Assembly: GCF_000400995.2 (NCBI RefSeq)
Contig: NZ_DF238891.1
Coordinates: forward strand, 1-64,000
Direction: 5' to 3'
DNA from: Acidovorax sp. MR-S7
Lineage (GTDB): Bacteria; Pseudomonadota; Gammaproteobacteria; Burkholderiales; Burkholderiaceae_C
Length of the DNA: 64,000 nucleotides
The notes under the pieces: generated by a model
Database searches by the model: none
What the model was told of the DNA's origin: nothing
What the model saw: the letters and a program-made list of their open reading frames with translations, nothing else
Part shown: piece by piece, positions 25,524 to 35,824 of the stretch
How positions within the stretch are numbered: the first letter of the stretch is position 1
Layout: each line of letters opens with the position of its first letter
Translations under genes and position numbers: made by a program

Positions 25524-26156
25524 ATGAACACTGTGATGGTGCCCATCCGTTCGCTGGGCCCGCAGCACCGCGAGCGCATCGCGGCGCACCTGATGCGCCT
25601 AGAGCCGCGCGACCGCTACCTGCGCTTCGGCTACTCCGCGACCGACGAGCAGGTGCGCCGCTACGTGCAGCTGCTCGACTTCGGGCGCGACGAGGTGTTC
25701 GGCATCTTCAACCGGCGCCTGGAGCTGATCGCCATGGCCCACGTGGCGTTCAGTACGGAGGAAGCGCACCGCGGCTGCGCCGAGTTCGGCGTCTCGGTGT
25801 CCGGCAGCGCGCGTGGCCGGGGCTACGGTGCGCGGCTGTTCGAGCGCGCCGTGGTGCTGGCGCGCAACCGGGGCGTGAGCATGATGTTCATCCACGCGCT
25901 GTCCGAGAACACGGCCATGCTCAAGATCGCGCGCAACGCGGGCGCCACCGTGCGCCAGGACGGCTCGGAGTCCGAGGCCTACCTGCAGCTGCCGCCCGCC
26001 GGCCTGGACACGCGCATGTCCGAGATCATGGCCGAGCACTTCGGCGAGGTGGACTACCAGCTCAAGAAGCAGGCGCGGCAGTTCTGGCACTTCCTGTCGC
26101 ACGTGCAGGAAATCCGCCAGGGCGTGCGCGACGGCCGCCACCAGGCGGCCGAATAG
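25524..26156 (+). CDS. GNAT family N-acetyltransferase
   Basis: The 210-residue protein has an acetyl-CoA binding motif A (GVSVSGSARGRGYGARLFERAVVLARNRG) and motif B with NTAMLKIARNAGA, typical of GNAT enzymes, plus a C-terminal helical extension of about 50 residues. No substrate can be assigned. In-frame ATGs at 25422 and 25464 would add 34 or 20 residues of unconserved basic sequence; the ATG directly before VMVPIRSLGPQHRERI was chosen because GNAT domains begin there, but the ribosome binding site is poor, so the start is uncertain. Confidence 0.8.
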   Translation: MNTVMVPIRSLGPQHRERIAAHLMRLEPRDRYLRFGYSATDEQVRRYVQLLDFGRDEVFGIFNRRLELIAMAHVAFSTEEAHRGCAEFGVSVSGSARGRGYGARLFERAVVLARNRGVSMMFIHALSENTAMLKIARNAGATVRQDGSESEAYLQLPPAGLDTRMSEIMAEHFGEVDYQLKKQARQFWHFLSHVQEIRQGVRDGRHQAAE

Positions 26157-26235
26157 AAAGCGCGCCGGGGCCGCGCCCGGCGATCCGCTATCCTAGGGGC
26201 CTGTTCCACCACCGCACGTCCTGCACTCCGCGACC

Positions 26236-27117
26236 GTGTCCGACCCGCACCCTGCGCGCGCCTCCGACAAGGAGGACAAGCGCACGTTCCTGCAGCGCCT
26301 CGTCGAATTCATCCACCCCGGGCCCGATTCGACCGACGAGCTGATCGCCACCCTGGCCGAGGCCGAAGACAACGAAGTCATCAACGCCGATGCGCGCGTG
26401 ATGCTGGAGCGCGTGCTGCGCATGGCCGAGATGACGGCCGCCGACGTGCTGGTGCCCACGCACCGCATGGACCTGCTGGACATCGACGCGCCGCTGGAGG
26501 TGCTGATGCACCAGGTCATCCAGACCGCGCACTCGCGCTTCCCCGTCTACCAGGGCGAGCGCGACAACATCGTCGGCATCCTGCTCGCCAAGGACCTGCT
26601 CAAGCTGCAGCGCGCGCCGGGGCTGAACGTGCGCACGCTGGTGCGCCCCGCGCTGTTCGTGCCCGAGAGCAAGGGCCTCAACGACCTGGGCCGCGAGTTC
26701 CGCAGCACGCGCAGCCACATGGCCATCGTCATCGACGAGTTCGGCCGCATCGCCGGGCTGGTCACCTTCGAGGACGTGATCGAGCAGATCGTCGGCGAGA
26801 TCGAGGACGAGTTCGACATCCCCGAGGACGAAGGCGACATCTTCGGCCTGGCCGACCGCACCTACCGCGTGAGCGGCGACACGCCCATCGAGCGCGTGGC
26901 CGAGGCGTTCGACACGCCCCTGCACGGCAGCGACCCCGACGAGACTTTCGACACCATCGGCGGCCTGATCGCGCACGAGCTCGGCCGCGTGCCGCGCAAG
27001 GGCGAGATCGTGGTGCTCGGCGGCCTGCAGTTCGTGGCGCTGCACACCAAGGGCGGCGCGGTGCGCTGGTTCAAGGTGTCGCCCGCGCCGGCCGCGGACG
27101 CCGCCGCCGAGGACTGA
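26236..27117 (+). CDS. corC: HlyC/CorC family (YbeX) CBS-domain protein
   Basis: The 293-residue cytosolic protein has tandem CBS domains (ADVLVPTHRMDLLDID onward, then IVIDEFGRIAGLVTFEDVIEQIVGEIEDEFD) and a C-terminal transporter-associated CorC_HlyC domain. YbeX/CorC proteins are linked to magnesium and ribosome homeostasis. The GTG start is supported by the conserved distance to the acidic N-terminus. It overlaps lnt by one base (TGATG), the classic ybeX-lnt order. TATCCT at 26189 is a possible -10 box. Confidence 0.93.
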   Translation: MSDPHPARASDKEDKRTFLQRLVEFIHPGPDSTDELIATLAEAEDNEVINADARVMLERVLRMAEMTAADVLVPTHRMDLLDIDAPLEVLMHQVIQTAHSRFPVYQGERDNIVGILLAKDLLKLQRAPGLNVRTLVRPALFVPESKGLNDLGREFRSTRSHMAIVIDEFGRIAGLVTFEDVIEQIVGEIEDEFDIPEDEGDIFGLADRTYRVSGDTPIERVAEAFDTPLHGSDPDETFDTIGGLIAHELGRVPRKGEIVVLGGLQFVALHTKGGAVRWFKVSPAPAADAAAED

Positions 27118-28643
27118 TGCGCGCCGCCCTGCCATGGCTGCTGGCCCTGCTGGCGGGGCTGGCGCAGGCCGCCTCGCTGGCCTTGCCCGGCAGCGGCCAG
27201 CCGCTGTGGTGGCTGCAGATCCTGTCGCTGGCGGTGTTCGCCCGCGTGCTGCTGGGCGCGGGCTGCGTGCGGCGCGCCGGGCTGCTGGGCTGGCTGTTCG
27301 CCACCGCCTGGCTCGCGGGCACCTTCTGGTGGCTGTTCATCTCCATGCACACCTATGGCGGTCTGGCCGCGCCGCTGGCCGTGCTGGCCGTGCTGGGGCT
27401 GGCAGCTTTCCTGGGCAGCTACTACGCGCTGGCCTGCGCCTGTTTTCGGGCCCTGAGGCTTGCTGGGAAAGCGCAGACAGCTATGGTTTTCGCAGCACTG
27501 TGGTTGCTGGCGGAGCTGGCGCGCGGCGTACTGTGGACGGGCTTCCCCTGGGGCGCGGGCGGCTACGCCCACGTGGACGGCCCGCTGGCCGTGCTGGCGC
27601 GCGCCGTGGGCGTGTACGGCGTGGGCTGCGTGGCGGCGGCCCTGGCCATGGCGCTGGCGGCGCTGCGCCCGGCGGACGTGCGCCGCCCGCGCGCGTGGGC
27701 GGTGGTGGCGGTGCTCGCGCTGGCCTGGGCGGGACTGGCCGCGCAGCGGCACGGCGCGCTGGAGGGAGGCGAGACGCAGCCCCTGTCCCTGGCGTTGCTG
27801 CAGGGCAACATCCCGCAGGACGAGAAGTTCCAGCCCGGCAGCGGCGTGCCGCTGGCGCTGCACTGGTACGCCGAGCAGCTGCGCACGGCCGACGCCGCGC
27901 TGGTCGTGGCGCCGGAAACCGCCATTCCCCTGCTGCCCCAGCAGCTCGACCCCGGCTACCTGCCCGGCATCACCCAGCGCTATGCCGCGGGCGGGCAGGC
28001 GCTGCTGCTGGGCATCCCGCTGGGCGACATGGAGCGGGGCTACACCAACTCCGTGCTCGGCTACGCGCTGGGGCAGCCGCAGCCCTACCAGTACGACAAG
28101 CACCACCTGGTGCCGTTCGGCGAATTCATCCCGCCGTTCTTCCGCTGGTTCACGCGGATGATGAACATCCCGCTGGGCGACTTCCACCGCGGCGCCCTGC
28201 GCCAGCCCCCGCTGGCCTGGCAGGGCCAGCGCATCGCGCCGAATATTTGTTACGAAGATCTGTTCGGAGAGGAGATCGGCGCAGGCTTCGCCGACGCGGC
28301 CGGCGCGCCCACGCTGCTGGTGAACCTGAGCAACATCGGCTGGTTCGGCGACAGCGTGGCCGTCGACCAGCACCTGGCCATCAGCCGCATGCGCGCGCTG
28401 GAGTTCGAGCGCCCCATGGTGCGCGCCACCAACACCGGCGCCACCGCCGTCATCGACCACCGCGGCCAGGTCACGCACCGCCTGGCGGCGCACACGCGCG
28501 GCGTGCTGCACGCCGAGGTGCAGGGGCGGGGCGGCCCGGTCACGCCCTATGCGTGGTGGGTGGCGCGCTGGGGGCTGGCGCCCTTGTGGGCGCTGGGGCT
28601 GGCCGTGCCAGCGGGGGCGTGGCTGCGCCGCCGCAGGGTTTGA
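27117..28643 (+). CDS. lnt: apolipoprotein N-acyltransferase
   Basis: This inner-membrane enzyme adds the third acyl chain to lipoproteins. The 508-residue product has several N-terminal membrane helices, then a nitrilase-like periplasmic domain with the triad regions APETAIP (Glu), [10 protein letters not shown] (Lys) and [10 protein letters not shown] (Cys), and a last membrane helix. It matters here because several lipoproteins follow later in the window. A copy of repeat A is embedded in the coding sequence between membrane segments, encoding [16 protein letters not shown], without disturbing the frame. Confidence 0.95.
   Translation: MRAALPWLLALLAGLAQAASLALPGSGQPLWWLQILSLAVFARVLLGAGCVRRAGLLGWLFATAWLAGTFWWLFISMHTYGGLAAPLAVLAVLGLAAFLGSYYALACACFRALRLAGKAQTAMVFAALWLLAELARGVLWTGFPWGAGGYAHVDGPLAVLARAVGVYGVGCVAAALAMALAALRPADVRRPRAWAVVAVLALAWAGLAAQRHGALEGGETQPLSLALLQGNIPQDEKFQPGSGVPLALHWYAEQLRTADAALVVAPETAIPLLPQQLDPGYLPGITQRYAAGGQALLLGIPLGDMERGYTNSVLGYALGQPQPYQYDKHHLVPFGEFIPPFFRWFTRMMNIPLGDFHRGALRQPPLAWQGQRIAPNICYEDLFGEEIGAGFADAAGAPTLLVNLSNIGWFGDSVAVDQHLAISRMRALEFERPMVRATNTGATAVIDHRGQVTHRLAAHTRGVLHAEVQGRGGPVTPYAWWVARWGLAPLWALGLAVPAGAWLRRRRV
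27441..27490 (-). repeat. palindromic repeat A, copy inside lnt
   Basis: GGCTTGCTGGGAAAGCGC and AGACAGCTATGG on the plus strand match the inverted form of the intergenic copies and are nearly identical to the copy in rfbD. It encodes a short basic loop, [11 protein letters not shown], between two hydrophobic helices. Confidence 0.7.
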
Positions 28644-28707
28644 TGGCGGTCAACGAGCAAAGGGCTTTCCCTTGGCCCCGCAGCGCGGTCGGCGCGCCGC
28701 GACACTG

Positions 28708-28713
28708 GATAAT
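28708..28713 (+). promoter_or_regulatory. -10-like hexamer upstream of fabA
   Basis: GATAAT lies about 43 bases before the fabA ATG in the only intergenic space of this segment. A matching -35 box was not found, so the call is weak. Confidence 0.35.
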
Positions 28714-28755
28714 GGGCGCTTTCCTGCGCAAACCCTCTCAGAAATCAATTCCACA

Positions 28756-29271
28756 ATGGCTGAATCCTTCTCGTACGACCAACTGATCGCCTCGGGCGAA
28801 GGCCGGTTGTTCACTCCCGACAGCGGGCGCCTGCCCCTGCCGCCCATGCTGATGTTCGACCGCATCACCCACATCGACAGCGACGGCGGCGCGCATGGGC
28901 TCGGGAGGATCGAGGCCGAGCTGGACGTGCGGCCCGACCTGTGGTTCTTCGCCTGCCACTTCCAGGGCGACCCGGTCATGCCCGGCTGCCTGGGCCTGGA
29001 CGCCATGTGGCAGCTCATCGGCTTCTACCTCACCTGGCTGCGCCTGCCCGGCCGGGGCCGCGCCCTGGGCGCGGGCGAGGTCAAGTTCACCGGCGAGGTG
29101 GGCCCCGACGTGAAGCTGGTGCGCTACGAGATCGACATCAAGCGCGTCATCAAGCGCAAGCTCAACATGGCCATCGGCGACGCGCGCCTGCTCGCCGACG
29201 GCAAGGAAATCTACGTGGCCAACGACCTGCGCGTGGGCCTGTTCCTGCGCGAAGGAGAAACTGCGGCATGA
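28756..29271 (+). CDS. fabA: 3-hydroxydecanoyl-[ACP] dehydratase/isomerase
   Basis: The 171-residue enzyme dehydrates 3-hydroxydecanoyl-ACP and isomerises trans-2 to cis-3-decenoyl-ACP, the entry to unsaturated fatty acids. Catalytic His68 is in [13 protein letters not shown] and Asp82 in LGLDAMWQL, matching the E. coli enzyme; length is identical to the family norm. The fabA stop overlaps the fabB ATG (ATGA), so the pair is translationally coupled. Confidence 0.96.
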   Translation: MAESFSYDQLIASGEGRLFTPDSGRLPLPPMLMFDRITHIDSDGGAHGLGRIEAELDVRPDLWFFACHFQGDPVMPGCLGLDAMWQLIGFYLTWLRLPGRGRALGAGEVKFTGEVGPDVKLVRYEIDIKRVIKRKLNMAIGDARLLADGKEIYVANDLRVGLFLREGETAA

Positions 29272-30491
29272 CCAGGAAGCGGGTGGTGATCACGGGCGCG
29301 GGCATCGTCTCGTGCATCGGCAACGATCTGGCGACGGTGGAAGCCTCGCTGCGCGAGGGCAGGAGCGGCATCCAGGCCGTGCCGAAGTTCACGGAGCTGG
29401 GCCTGCGCAGCCAGGTGGCCGGCGTGCCGCAGATCGACCTGGAGGCTCGCATCGACCGCAAGCAGCTGCGCTTCATGGGCGACGCGGCGGCCTACGCGCA
29501 GATCGCGCTCGAAGACGCCATCAAGCAAGCGGGCCTCACGCCCGAACAGGTGAGCCACCCGCGCACCGGCCTCATCATGGGCTCGGGCGGCGGCTCGCCC
29601 GCCAACCAGATCGAGGCGGCCGACACGCTGCGCGAGAAGGGCATCCGCCGTGTGGGGCCGTACCAGGTCACGCGCTGCATGAGCAGCACCGTCTCGGCGT
29701 GCCTGGCGACCAACTTCAAGGTCAAGGGCATCAACTACTCCATCACCTCGGCCTGCTCCACCTCGGCCCACTGCATCGGCGCGGCCGCGCAGCAGATCGC
29801 GTGGGGCATGCAGGACGTGATGTTCGCAGGCGGCGGCGAGGAGCTGTCGTGGGGCATGTCGCTGCTGTTCGACGGCATGGGCGCCATGTCCAGCAAGTAC
29901 AACGACACGCCCGAGAAGGCCTCGCGCGCCTATGACGCCAACCGCGACGGCTTCGTCATCGCCGGCGGCGGCGGCGCCGTGGTGCTGGAAAGCCTGGAGC
30001 ATGCGCAAGCGCGCGGCGCCACCATCCTGGCCGAGGTCGTGGGCTTCGGCGCCACGAGCGACGGCGAGGACATGGTCGCCCCCTCCGGCGACGGCGCCAT
30101 CGCCTGCATGCAGCAGGCCCTCGAAGGCATCGAGGGCGGCGTGGACTACATCAACACCCACGGCACCTCCACCCCCGTGGGCGACATGCAGGAAGTGCGC
30201 GCGATGAAGGCGCTGTTCGGCGACGCCGTGCCGCCGTTTTCCAGCACCAAGTCGCTCACCGGCCACTCGCTGGGCGCCACGGGCGTGCAGGAGGCGATCT
30301 ACTGCCTCATCATGCTGCGGCAAGGCTTCATCGCCGGCTCGGTGAACGTGGAAACGCCCGACCCGCTGCTGGGCGACATGCCGCTGGTCACGCAAACACG
30401 CGACGCGCAATTGAACACCGTGCTGTCCAACAGCTTCGGCTTCGGCGGTACCAACGCCAGCCTGGTGCTGCGGCGCTGGCAAGGCGTTTGA
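29268..30491 (+). CDS. fabB: 3-oxoacyl-[ACP] synthase I
   Basis: The 407-residue condensing enzyme elongates cis-3-decenoyl-ACP. The Cys-His-His triad is Cys163 ([10 protein letters not shown]), His298 ([11 protein letters not shown]) and His333 (LTGHSLGA), which as I recall equal the E. coli FabB positions. [13 protein letters not shown] closes the C-terminus. It is the partner of fabA and is followed by a rho-independent terminator. Confidence 0.96.
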   Translation: MTRKRVVITGAGIVSCIGNDLATVEASLREGRSGIQAVPKFTELGLRSQVAGVPQIDLEARIDRKQLRFMGDAAAYAQIALEDAIKQAGLTPEQVSHPRTGLIMGSGGGSPANQIEAADTLREKGIRRVGPYQVTRCMSSTVSACLATNFKVKGINYSITSACSTSAHCIGAAAQQIAWGMQDVMFAGGGEELSWGMSLLFDGMGAMSSKYNDTPEKASRAYDANRDGFVIAGGGGAVVLESLEHAQARGATILAEVVGFGATSDGEDMVAPSGDGAIACMQQALEGIEGGVDYINTHGTSTPVGDMQEVRAMKALFGDAVPPFSSTKSLTGHSLGATGVQEAIYCLIMLRQGFIAGSVNVETPDPLLGDMPLVTQTRDAQLNTVLSNSFGFGGTNASLVLRRWQGV

Positions 30492-30508
30492 GCCAAGCGA
30501 TCGCGTCG

Positions 30509-30534
30509 AACGGGGGCCTTGGCCCCCGTTTTCG
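30509..30534 (+). terminator. rho-independent terminator after fabB
   Basis: AACGGGGGCC and GGCCCCCGTT form a perfect 10-bp stem with a two-base loop, followed by TTTTC. Confidence 0.85.
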
Positions 30535-30544
30535 CTTGCCAGCC

Positions 30545-30550
30545 TAAAAT
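30545..30550 (+). promoter_or_regulatory. -10-like hexamer upstream of glyQ
   Basis: TAAAAT sits 38 bases before the glyQ ATG, directly after the fabB terminator. The -35 region is not convincing. Confidence 0.4.
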
Positions 30551-30588
30551 TACCGGTTCGCCGCGCGCGTGCCTTTTCTCCAGCCGTC

Positions 30589-31527
<939 letters not shown>

Positions 31528-31531
31528 CACC

Positions 31532-33694
31532 ATGACCCATCCGAATCTTCTCGTCGAACTGTTTGTCGAAGAACTGCCCCCGAAGGCGCTGCAGAAGCTG
31601 GGCGACGCCTTCGGCGCCGTGCTGCTGGAGCAGCTCCAGGCCCAGGGCCTGGCGGGCGCACATTCGCAGCTGACGGCCTATGCCTCGCCGCGCCGCCTGG
31701 CCGCGCACATCACCGAAGTGGCGCCGCAGGCGGCCGACAAGGCCGTGTCGCAAAAGCTGATGCCTGTGGCCGTGGGGCTGGATGCCGGCGGCCAGCCCAC
31801 GCCCGCGCTGCTCAAGAAGCTTGCGGCGCTGGGCGTGGATGCCTCTGCCGTGCCTGCCTTGAAGCGTGTGAACGACGGCAAGGCCGAGGTGCTGTTCTTC
31901 GAGAGCACCGCCAAGGGCGCACTGCTGGCCGACGGCCTGCAGGCCGCCCTGCACGAGGCGCTGGCCAAGCTGCCGATTCCCAAGGTGATGCGCTACCAGC
32001 TGCAGGACGGCTGGACCAGCGTGAACTTCGTGCGCCCGGCGCACGGCCTGGTGGCGCTGCACGGCAGCGAGGTGCTGCTGTCGGTGCAGGCCCTGGGCCT
32101 GACGGCGGGCAGCGCCACGCACGGCCACCGCTTCGAGGCTGCCGTGGACCCCGTGGTGATCCGCAGCGCCGACAGCTACGCCGCCCAGATGCGCGAGGAG
32201 GGCGCCGTGATCGCCAGCTTCGCCGAGCGCCGCGCCGAGATCGCGCGCCAGCTCCAGGCTGCCGCTGAAAAGGTCGGCGGCGGCGTGCGTCCCATCGAGG
32301 ACGCGGCCCTGCTCGATGAGGTGACGGCGCTGGTCGAGCGCCCCAACGTGCTCGTCTGCGAGTTCGAGCGCGAATTCCTCGCCGTGCCGCAGGAATGCCT
32401 GATCCTCACGATGAAGGCCAACCAGAAGTACTTCCCGCTGCTGGACGCGCAGGGCAAGCTCACGCACCGGTTCCTCGTGGTGAGCAACATCGCCCCGCAG
32501 GACGCGAGCGCGGTCGTCCAGGGCAACGAGCGCGTGGTGCGCCCACGCCTGGCAGACGCCAAGTTCTTCTTCGACCAGGACCGCAAGAAGACGCTGGCGA
32601 GCCGCGTCGAGCTGCTGGACAAGGTGGTCTACCACAACAAGCTCGGCACCCAGGGCGAGCGCGTGCAGCGCGTGCGGCAGATCGCCAAGGCCATCGCCGA
32701 GCCGCTCTACGCCGGGCTGGTCGCGCGCCACGACCTGCAGGGCACGCAGGACGCCGAGGTGGTGCTCGACTACCTCATGACCTGCGTGGACAACGCCGCG
32801 CTGCTGGCCAAGACCGACCTCGTGACCGACATGGTGGGCGAGTTCCCCGAGCTGCAGGGCATCATGGGCGGCTACTACGCCATCAACGACGGCCTGCCCG
32901 ACGAAGTGGCTCACGCCATCGAGGACCACTACAAGCCCCGCTTCGCGGGCGATGCGCTCCCGCGCGAGAACGTGGGCACCATCGTCGCCTTGGCCGACAA
33001 GCTCGAAACCCTGGTGGGCATGTTCGGCATCGGCAACCTGCCCACGGGCGACCGCGACCCGTTCGCGCTGCGCCGCCATGCGCTGGGCGTGATCCGCATG
33101 CTCATCGAGAAGGACCTGCCGCTGGACCTGCAGCCGCTGCTGCAAAGCGCCGTGCCCGCCTTCGGCGACAAGATCGAGGACACCACGGCCCAGCTCGCCG
33201 ACTTCTTCTACGACCGCCTCGCCGGCAGCCTGCGCGAGCAGGGCTACAGCGCCCAGGAGGTGGACTCCGTCATCGCCCTGCGCCCGCAGCGCCTGTCGCT
33301 GGTGCCGCGCCAGCTCGAAGCCGTGCGCGCCTTCGCCACGCTGGAGCAGGCCCCGGCCCTGGCTGCCGCCAATAAGCGCGTGACCAACATCCTCAAGAAG
33401 GCCGGCGAGGTGGACGCCCACGTGAACGAGGAGCTGCTGCGCGAGCAGGCCGAGAAGGACCTGTACGCCGCGCTGCAGCGCTTCGTGCCCGAGGCCAACG
33501 CCCAGTTCGAGCGCGGCGACTACACCGCCAGCCTGCAGACCCTGGCCGTGCTGCGCGCGCCGGTGGATGCGTTCTTCGACGACGTGATGGTCAACGCCGA
33601 GGACCTGCCCCTGCGCCTGAACCGCCAGGGCCTGCTCAAGACCCTGCACGTGGCGATGAACCGCGTCGCCGATCTCTCCCGCCTCGCGGTCTGA
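31532..33694 (+). CDS. glyS: glycyl-tRNA synthetase beta subunit
   Basis: The 720-residue beta subunit contributes tRNA binding. Family blocks are NLLVELFVEELPPKALQKL at the start, VPQECLILTMKANQKYFPL, DFFYDRLAG and the C-terminal anticodon-binding-like region ending NRVADLSRLAV. Length is in the normal range (about 690-720). The start was placed at the ATG just before THPNLLVEL; it is cotranscribed with glyQ. Repeat B follows the gene. Confidence 0.96.
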   Translation: MTHPNLLVELFVEELPPKALQKLGDAFGAVLLEQLQAQGLAGAHSQLTAYASPRRLAAHITEVAPQAADKAVSQKLMPVAVGLDAGGQPTPALLKKLAALGVDASAVPALKRVNDGKAEVLFFESTAKGALLADGLQAALHEALAKLPIPKVMRYQLQDGWTSVNFVRPAHGLVALHGSEVLLSVQALGLTAGSATHGHRFEAAVDPVVIRSADSYAAQMREEGAVIASFAERRAEIARQLQAAAEKVGGGVRPIEDAALLDEVTALVERPNVLVCEFEREFLAVPQECLILTMKANQKYFPLLDAQGKLTHRFLVVSNIAPQDASAVVQGNERVVRPRLADAKFFFDQDRKKTLASRVELLDKVVYHNKLGTQGERVQRVRQIAKAIAEPLYAGLVARHDLQGTQDAEVVLDYLMTCVDNAALLAKTDLVTDMVGEFPELQGIMGGYYAINDGLPDEVAHAIEDHYKPRFAGDALPRENVGTIVALADKLETLVGMFGIGNLPTGDRDPFALRRHALGVIRMLIEKDLPLDLQPLLQSAVPAFGDKIEDTTAQLADFFYDRLAGSLREQGYSAQEVDSVIALRPQRLSLVPRQLEAVRAFATLEQAPALAAANKRVTNILKKAGEVDAHVNEELLREQAEKDLYAALQRFVPEANAQFERGDYTASLQTLAVLRAPVDAFFDDVMVNAEDLPLRLNRQGLLKTLHVAMNRVADLSRLAV

Positions 33695-33705
33695 CACATG
33701 CACAA

Positions 33706-33810
33706 CCCCCTGAGCGGCTTCGCCGCTTCCCCCTTCTCTCACGCTTTGCGTGGGAAGGGGGACGCCGCCAGCGCGGCGGGGCGGCCCTTGCGCGGCGGCC
33801 CTCGCGTGGG
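33706..33810 (+). repeat. dispersed repeat B, copy 2
   Basis: CCCCTGAGCGGCTTCGCCGC, TCTCTCACGC, GCGTGGGAAG, GCCAGCGCGGCGGGGCGGCC and CTTGCGCGGC follow the same order as in the inverted copy at 12659. GCTTTGCGTGGGAAGGGG and the CCCTTCTCTC stretch before it can form a hairpin, so it may terminate glyQS transcription. Confidence 0.8.
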
Positions 33811-33849
33811 GAGTGCCCTTTGCATGCGTTGTGAACGGCGCTCGGCGAC

Positions 33850-34446
33850 GTGGGTTCATTGACCAGGACTGATGCGGCCCGGCGGCGCACCGCCTGGCTG
33901 CTGTTCGCCCCGCTGGCCGCCGTGGTCGGCGTGCGTTGGGTGCTGGCCTGGCTGGAGGACCGCGCCACGCCGTCCCCCGCCTGGCCGCTCGCGCCCTTCG
34001 TGGGCACGCAGGACCCGCTGGGCTGGCTGCACCCCCTGGGCTGGGGCGTGGGCGTGGCGCTGGCGCTGCTGGGCCTGGGTTGGGCGGCATGGCGGTGCTT
34101 CGGCGCGCGGCCGGTGCGCCGGGTGCTGGGCGCAGCCTGGGTGCTGGCGTGCCTGGCCGCCTGCGCGGCGCAGATCGGCCGCCACGTGAACCTGCGCGCA
34201 TTGCAGCCGCAGCCGCCCGTGCTGGCCGAGGTGCTGGGCAGCCGTGCGCAGCCGCCCTCGCTGCGATCGGTAGGCGGCACGCTGCTGGTGCTGCGGCTGC
34301 AGGGCGAGGACGCAGTGCAGCAGGTGCTGGCCGAGGACCCCGCCACCGCGCAATGGCGCGCGGGCCAGCGCCTGCGCGTGCACTGGGCCACGGGGCGCGC
34401 CACGGGCCGCTACGTTACCGGGCTGGAGCCGATAATCGCGCCATGA
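33850..34446 (+). CDS. hypothetical membrane protein
   Basis: The 198-residue protein has three likely membrane helices (about residues 15-34, 62-82 and 92-110) and a soluble C-terminal part with VGGTLLVLRLQGEDAVQQVL and RAGQRLRVHWATGRATGRYVTG, which looks like a small beta-domain outside the membrane. I do not recognise the family. The GTG start is the first in frame after repeat B; a TTG three codons on is possible. Its stop overlaps the gmhB start (ATGA), so it is probably translated with gmhB and may work at the envelope. Confidence 0.6.
   Translation: MGSLTRTDAARRRTAWLLFAPLAAVVGVRWVLAWLEDRATPSPAWPLAPFVGTQDPLGWLHPLGWGVGVALALLGLGWAAWRCFGARPVRRVLGAAWVLACLAACAAQIGRHVNLRALQPQPPVLAEVLGSRAQPPSLRSVGGTLLVLRLQGEDAVQQVLAEDPATAQWRAGQRLRVHWATGRATGRYVTGLEPIIAP
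34431..34436 (+). promoter_or_regulatory. -10-like hexamer just before gmhB
   Basis: GATAAT ends six bases before the gmhB ATG, inside the end of the upstream gene. If active it would give a leaderless gmhB transcript. No clear -35 box is present. Confidence 0.3.
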
Positions 34447-35015
34447 AACTCGCCATCCTCGACCGCGACGGCACGCTCAATGCCCTGGGGGACGGCTTCA
34501 TCGCCTCGCCGCAGGACTGGGAGCCGCTGCCCGGCGCGCTGGAGGCCGTGGCGCGCCTGAACCAGGCCGGCTGGCACGTCGTGGTGGCCACCAACCAGCC
34601 GGGCCTGGGCCGCGGGCTGTTCGACACCCAGGCGCTGGTGGCCATCCATGCCAAGCTGCACCGCCTGCTCGCCAGCCTGGGCGGGCGCATCGACGCGGTG
34701 TTCTACTGTCCGCATGCCGAGGGCGAGGCCTGCGCCTGCCGCAAGCCCGCTCCGGGGCTGATGCAGCAGATCCAGGAGCGTTACGGCGTGGAGGGGTCGC
34801 AGATCCTGGTCGTCGGTAGCTGTCTGGCGCATCTGCAGGCAGCGGCCGACCTGGGCGCGCAACTGCACATGGTGTGCACGGGACGCTCGGCCCACCTCGA
34901 TGCCCACCAGGGCCTGCCGCCCGGCTGGCCGCCGGGTACCCGGGCGCATGCGAGCCTGGGGGATCTGGTGGACTGCATCGCATCGCAGGGGCCGCCTCCG
35001 CCGAATGCTCCTTGA
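34443..35015 (+). CDS. gmhB: D-glycero-beta-D-manno-heptose-1,7-bisphosphate 7-phosphatase-like, motif IV altered
   Basis: The 190-residue HAD protein has motif I LDRDGTLN, motif II VVATNQPGLGRGLF, the zinc loop CPHAEGEACACRKP and the lysine of motif III, all as in GmhB of the ADP-heptose pathway for LPS core. Motif IV, normally GDxxxD (for example GDSLRDLQAA), reads GSCLAHLQAA: both acidic positions that hold magnesium are Ser and His. This is a real reading of the codons (GGT AGC TGT CTG GCG CAT). The protein may be inactive or use another ligand. It is followed by repeat A and plsC. Confidence 0.85.
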   Translation: MKLAILDRDGTLNALGDGFIASPQDWEPLPGALEAVARLNQAGWHVVVATNQPGLGRGLFDTQALVAIHAKLHRLLASLGGRIDAVFYCPHAEGEACACRKPAPGLMQQIQERYGVEGSQILVVGSCLAHLQAAADLGAQLHMVCTGRSAHLDAHQGLPPGWPPGTRAHASLGDLVDCIASQGPPPPNAP

Positions 35016-35060
35016 TCGATAGCTGCCTGCGCTTGCCTGATAAGCGCTGGAGCGTGAAAA
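35016..35060 (+). repeat. palindromic repeat A, gmhB/plsC copy
   Basis: GATAGCTGCCTGCGCTTG and TAAGCGCTGGAG are present, but the GGCCGATTTGGCTT end is missing and replaced by CGTGAAAAC, so this is a 3'-truncated copy. Confidence 0.75.
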
Positions 35061-35079
35061 CAATTACATCTGTTCACCC

Positions 35080-35820
35080 ATGGCCCTGATCCGTTCCGTC
35101 CTCCACCTGCTGGTGATGATCGTCACCGTGATCCCCTACACCTGCGCCATCCTGTTGGTGCGGCTGCTGGGCGGCGGCCCGGCCGCGCGCTACCGGGTGG
35201 CGCGCGCCTGGCTTGCGCTGTGCATCGACGCGGCCCGCGTGCTGCTGGGCATCCGCACGCGCATCGCGGGCATGGAGCATTTGCCGCAGGGGGAGACGCA
35301 AGGCGCGGTGCTGCTGGTCAAGCACCAGTCCACCTACGAGACCTTCCTCATGCCGGCCATCATGCCCCACCCCCTGGCCTACGTGTTCAAGAAAGAGCTG
35401 CTCTCCGTGCCCTTCTTCGGATGGTCCATCGGCAGCCTGGACATGATCCACATCGACCGCGGCCAGCGCGCGCGCGCCTTCGTCAAGGTGCTGCAGCAGG
35501 GGCGCCGGCTGCTGGCCAAGGGCACCTGGGTGATCATGTTCCCTGAGGGCACGCGCACCGCGCGCGGCGAGAAGGGCGAGTACAAGAGCGGCGGCACGCG
35601 CCTGGCCATCGAGGCCGGCGTGCCCGTGGTGCCCATCGCCGTCACCTCGGCCAAGGTCTGGCCGCGCAAGGCCTTCATCAAGCGCCCGGGCGTGGTGGAC
35701 GTCTCCATCGGCCGGCCCATTCCCAGCGAAGGCCGCAAGCCGGACGAGCTGATGGATGAGGTCGAGGCCTGGATCGAAGCCGAAATGCGCCGCCTCGACC
35801 CCGAGGCGTACCGGGACTGA
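35080..35820 (+). CDS. plsC: 1-acyl-sn-glycerol-3-phosphate acyltransferase
   Basis: The 246-residue inner-membrane enzyme makes phosphatidic acid from lysophosphatidic acid. It has an N-terminal membrane helix (LIRSVLHLLVMIVTVIPYTCAILL), the acyltransferase motif I KHQSTYETF (H-x4-E, a common variant of H-x4-D), motif III FPEGTRTARGEKG and motif IV VPVVPIAVTSA. Length is typical. It starts a same-strand run with the YgjP-type gene three bases downstream. Confidence 0.92.
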   Translation: MALIRSVLHLLVMIVTVIPYTCAILLVRLLGGGPAARYRVARAWLALCIDAARVLLGIRTRIAGMEHLPQGETQGAVLLVKHQSTYETFLMPAIMPHPLAYVFKKELLSVPFFGWSIGSLDMIHIDRGQRARAFVKVLQQGRRLLAKGTWVIMFPEGTRTARGEKGEYKSGGTRLAIEAGVPVVPIAVTSAKVWPRKAFIKRPGVVDVSIGRPIPSEGRKPDELMDEVEAWIEAEMRRLDPEAYRD

Positions 35821-35824
35821 CGCC

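Noticed and set aside
33850-34446. The membrane protein as a pseudogene or extension of glyS
   Set aside because: It has its own hydrophobic pattern, is separated from glyS by repeat B and overlaps gmhB in the manner of a translated gene.
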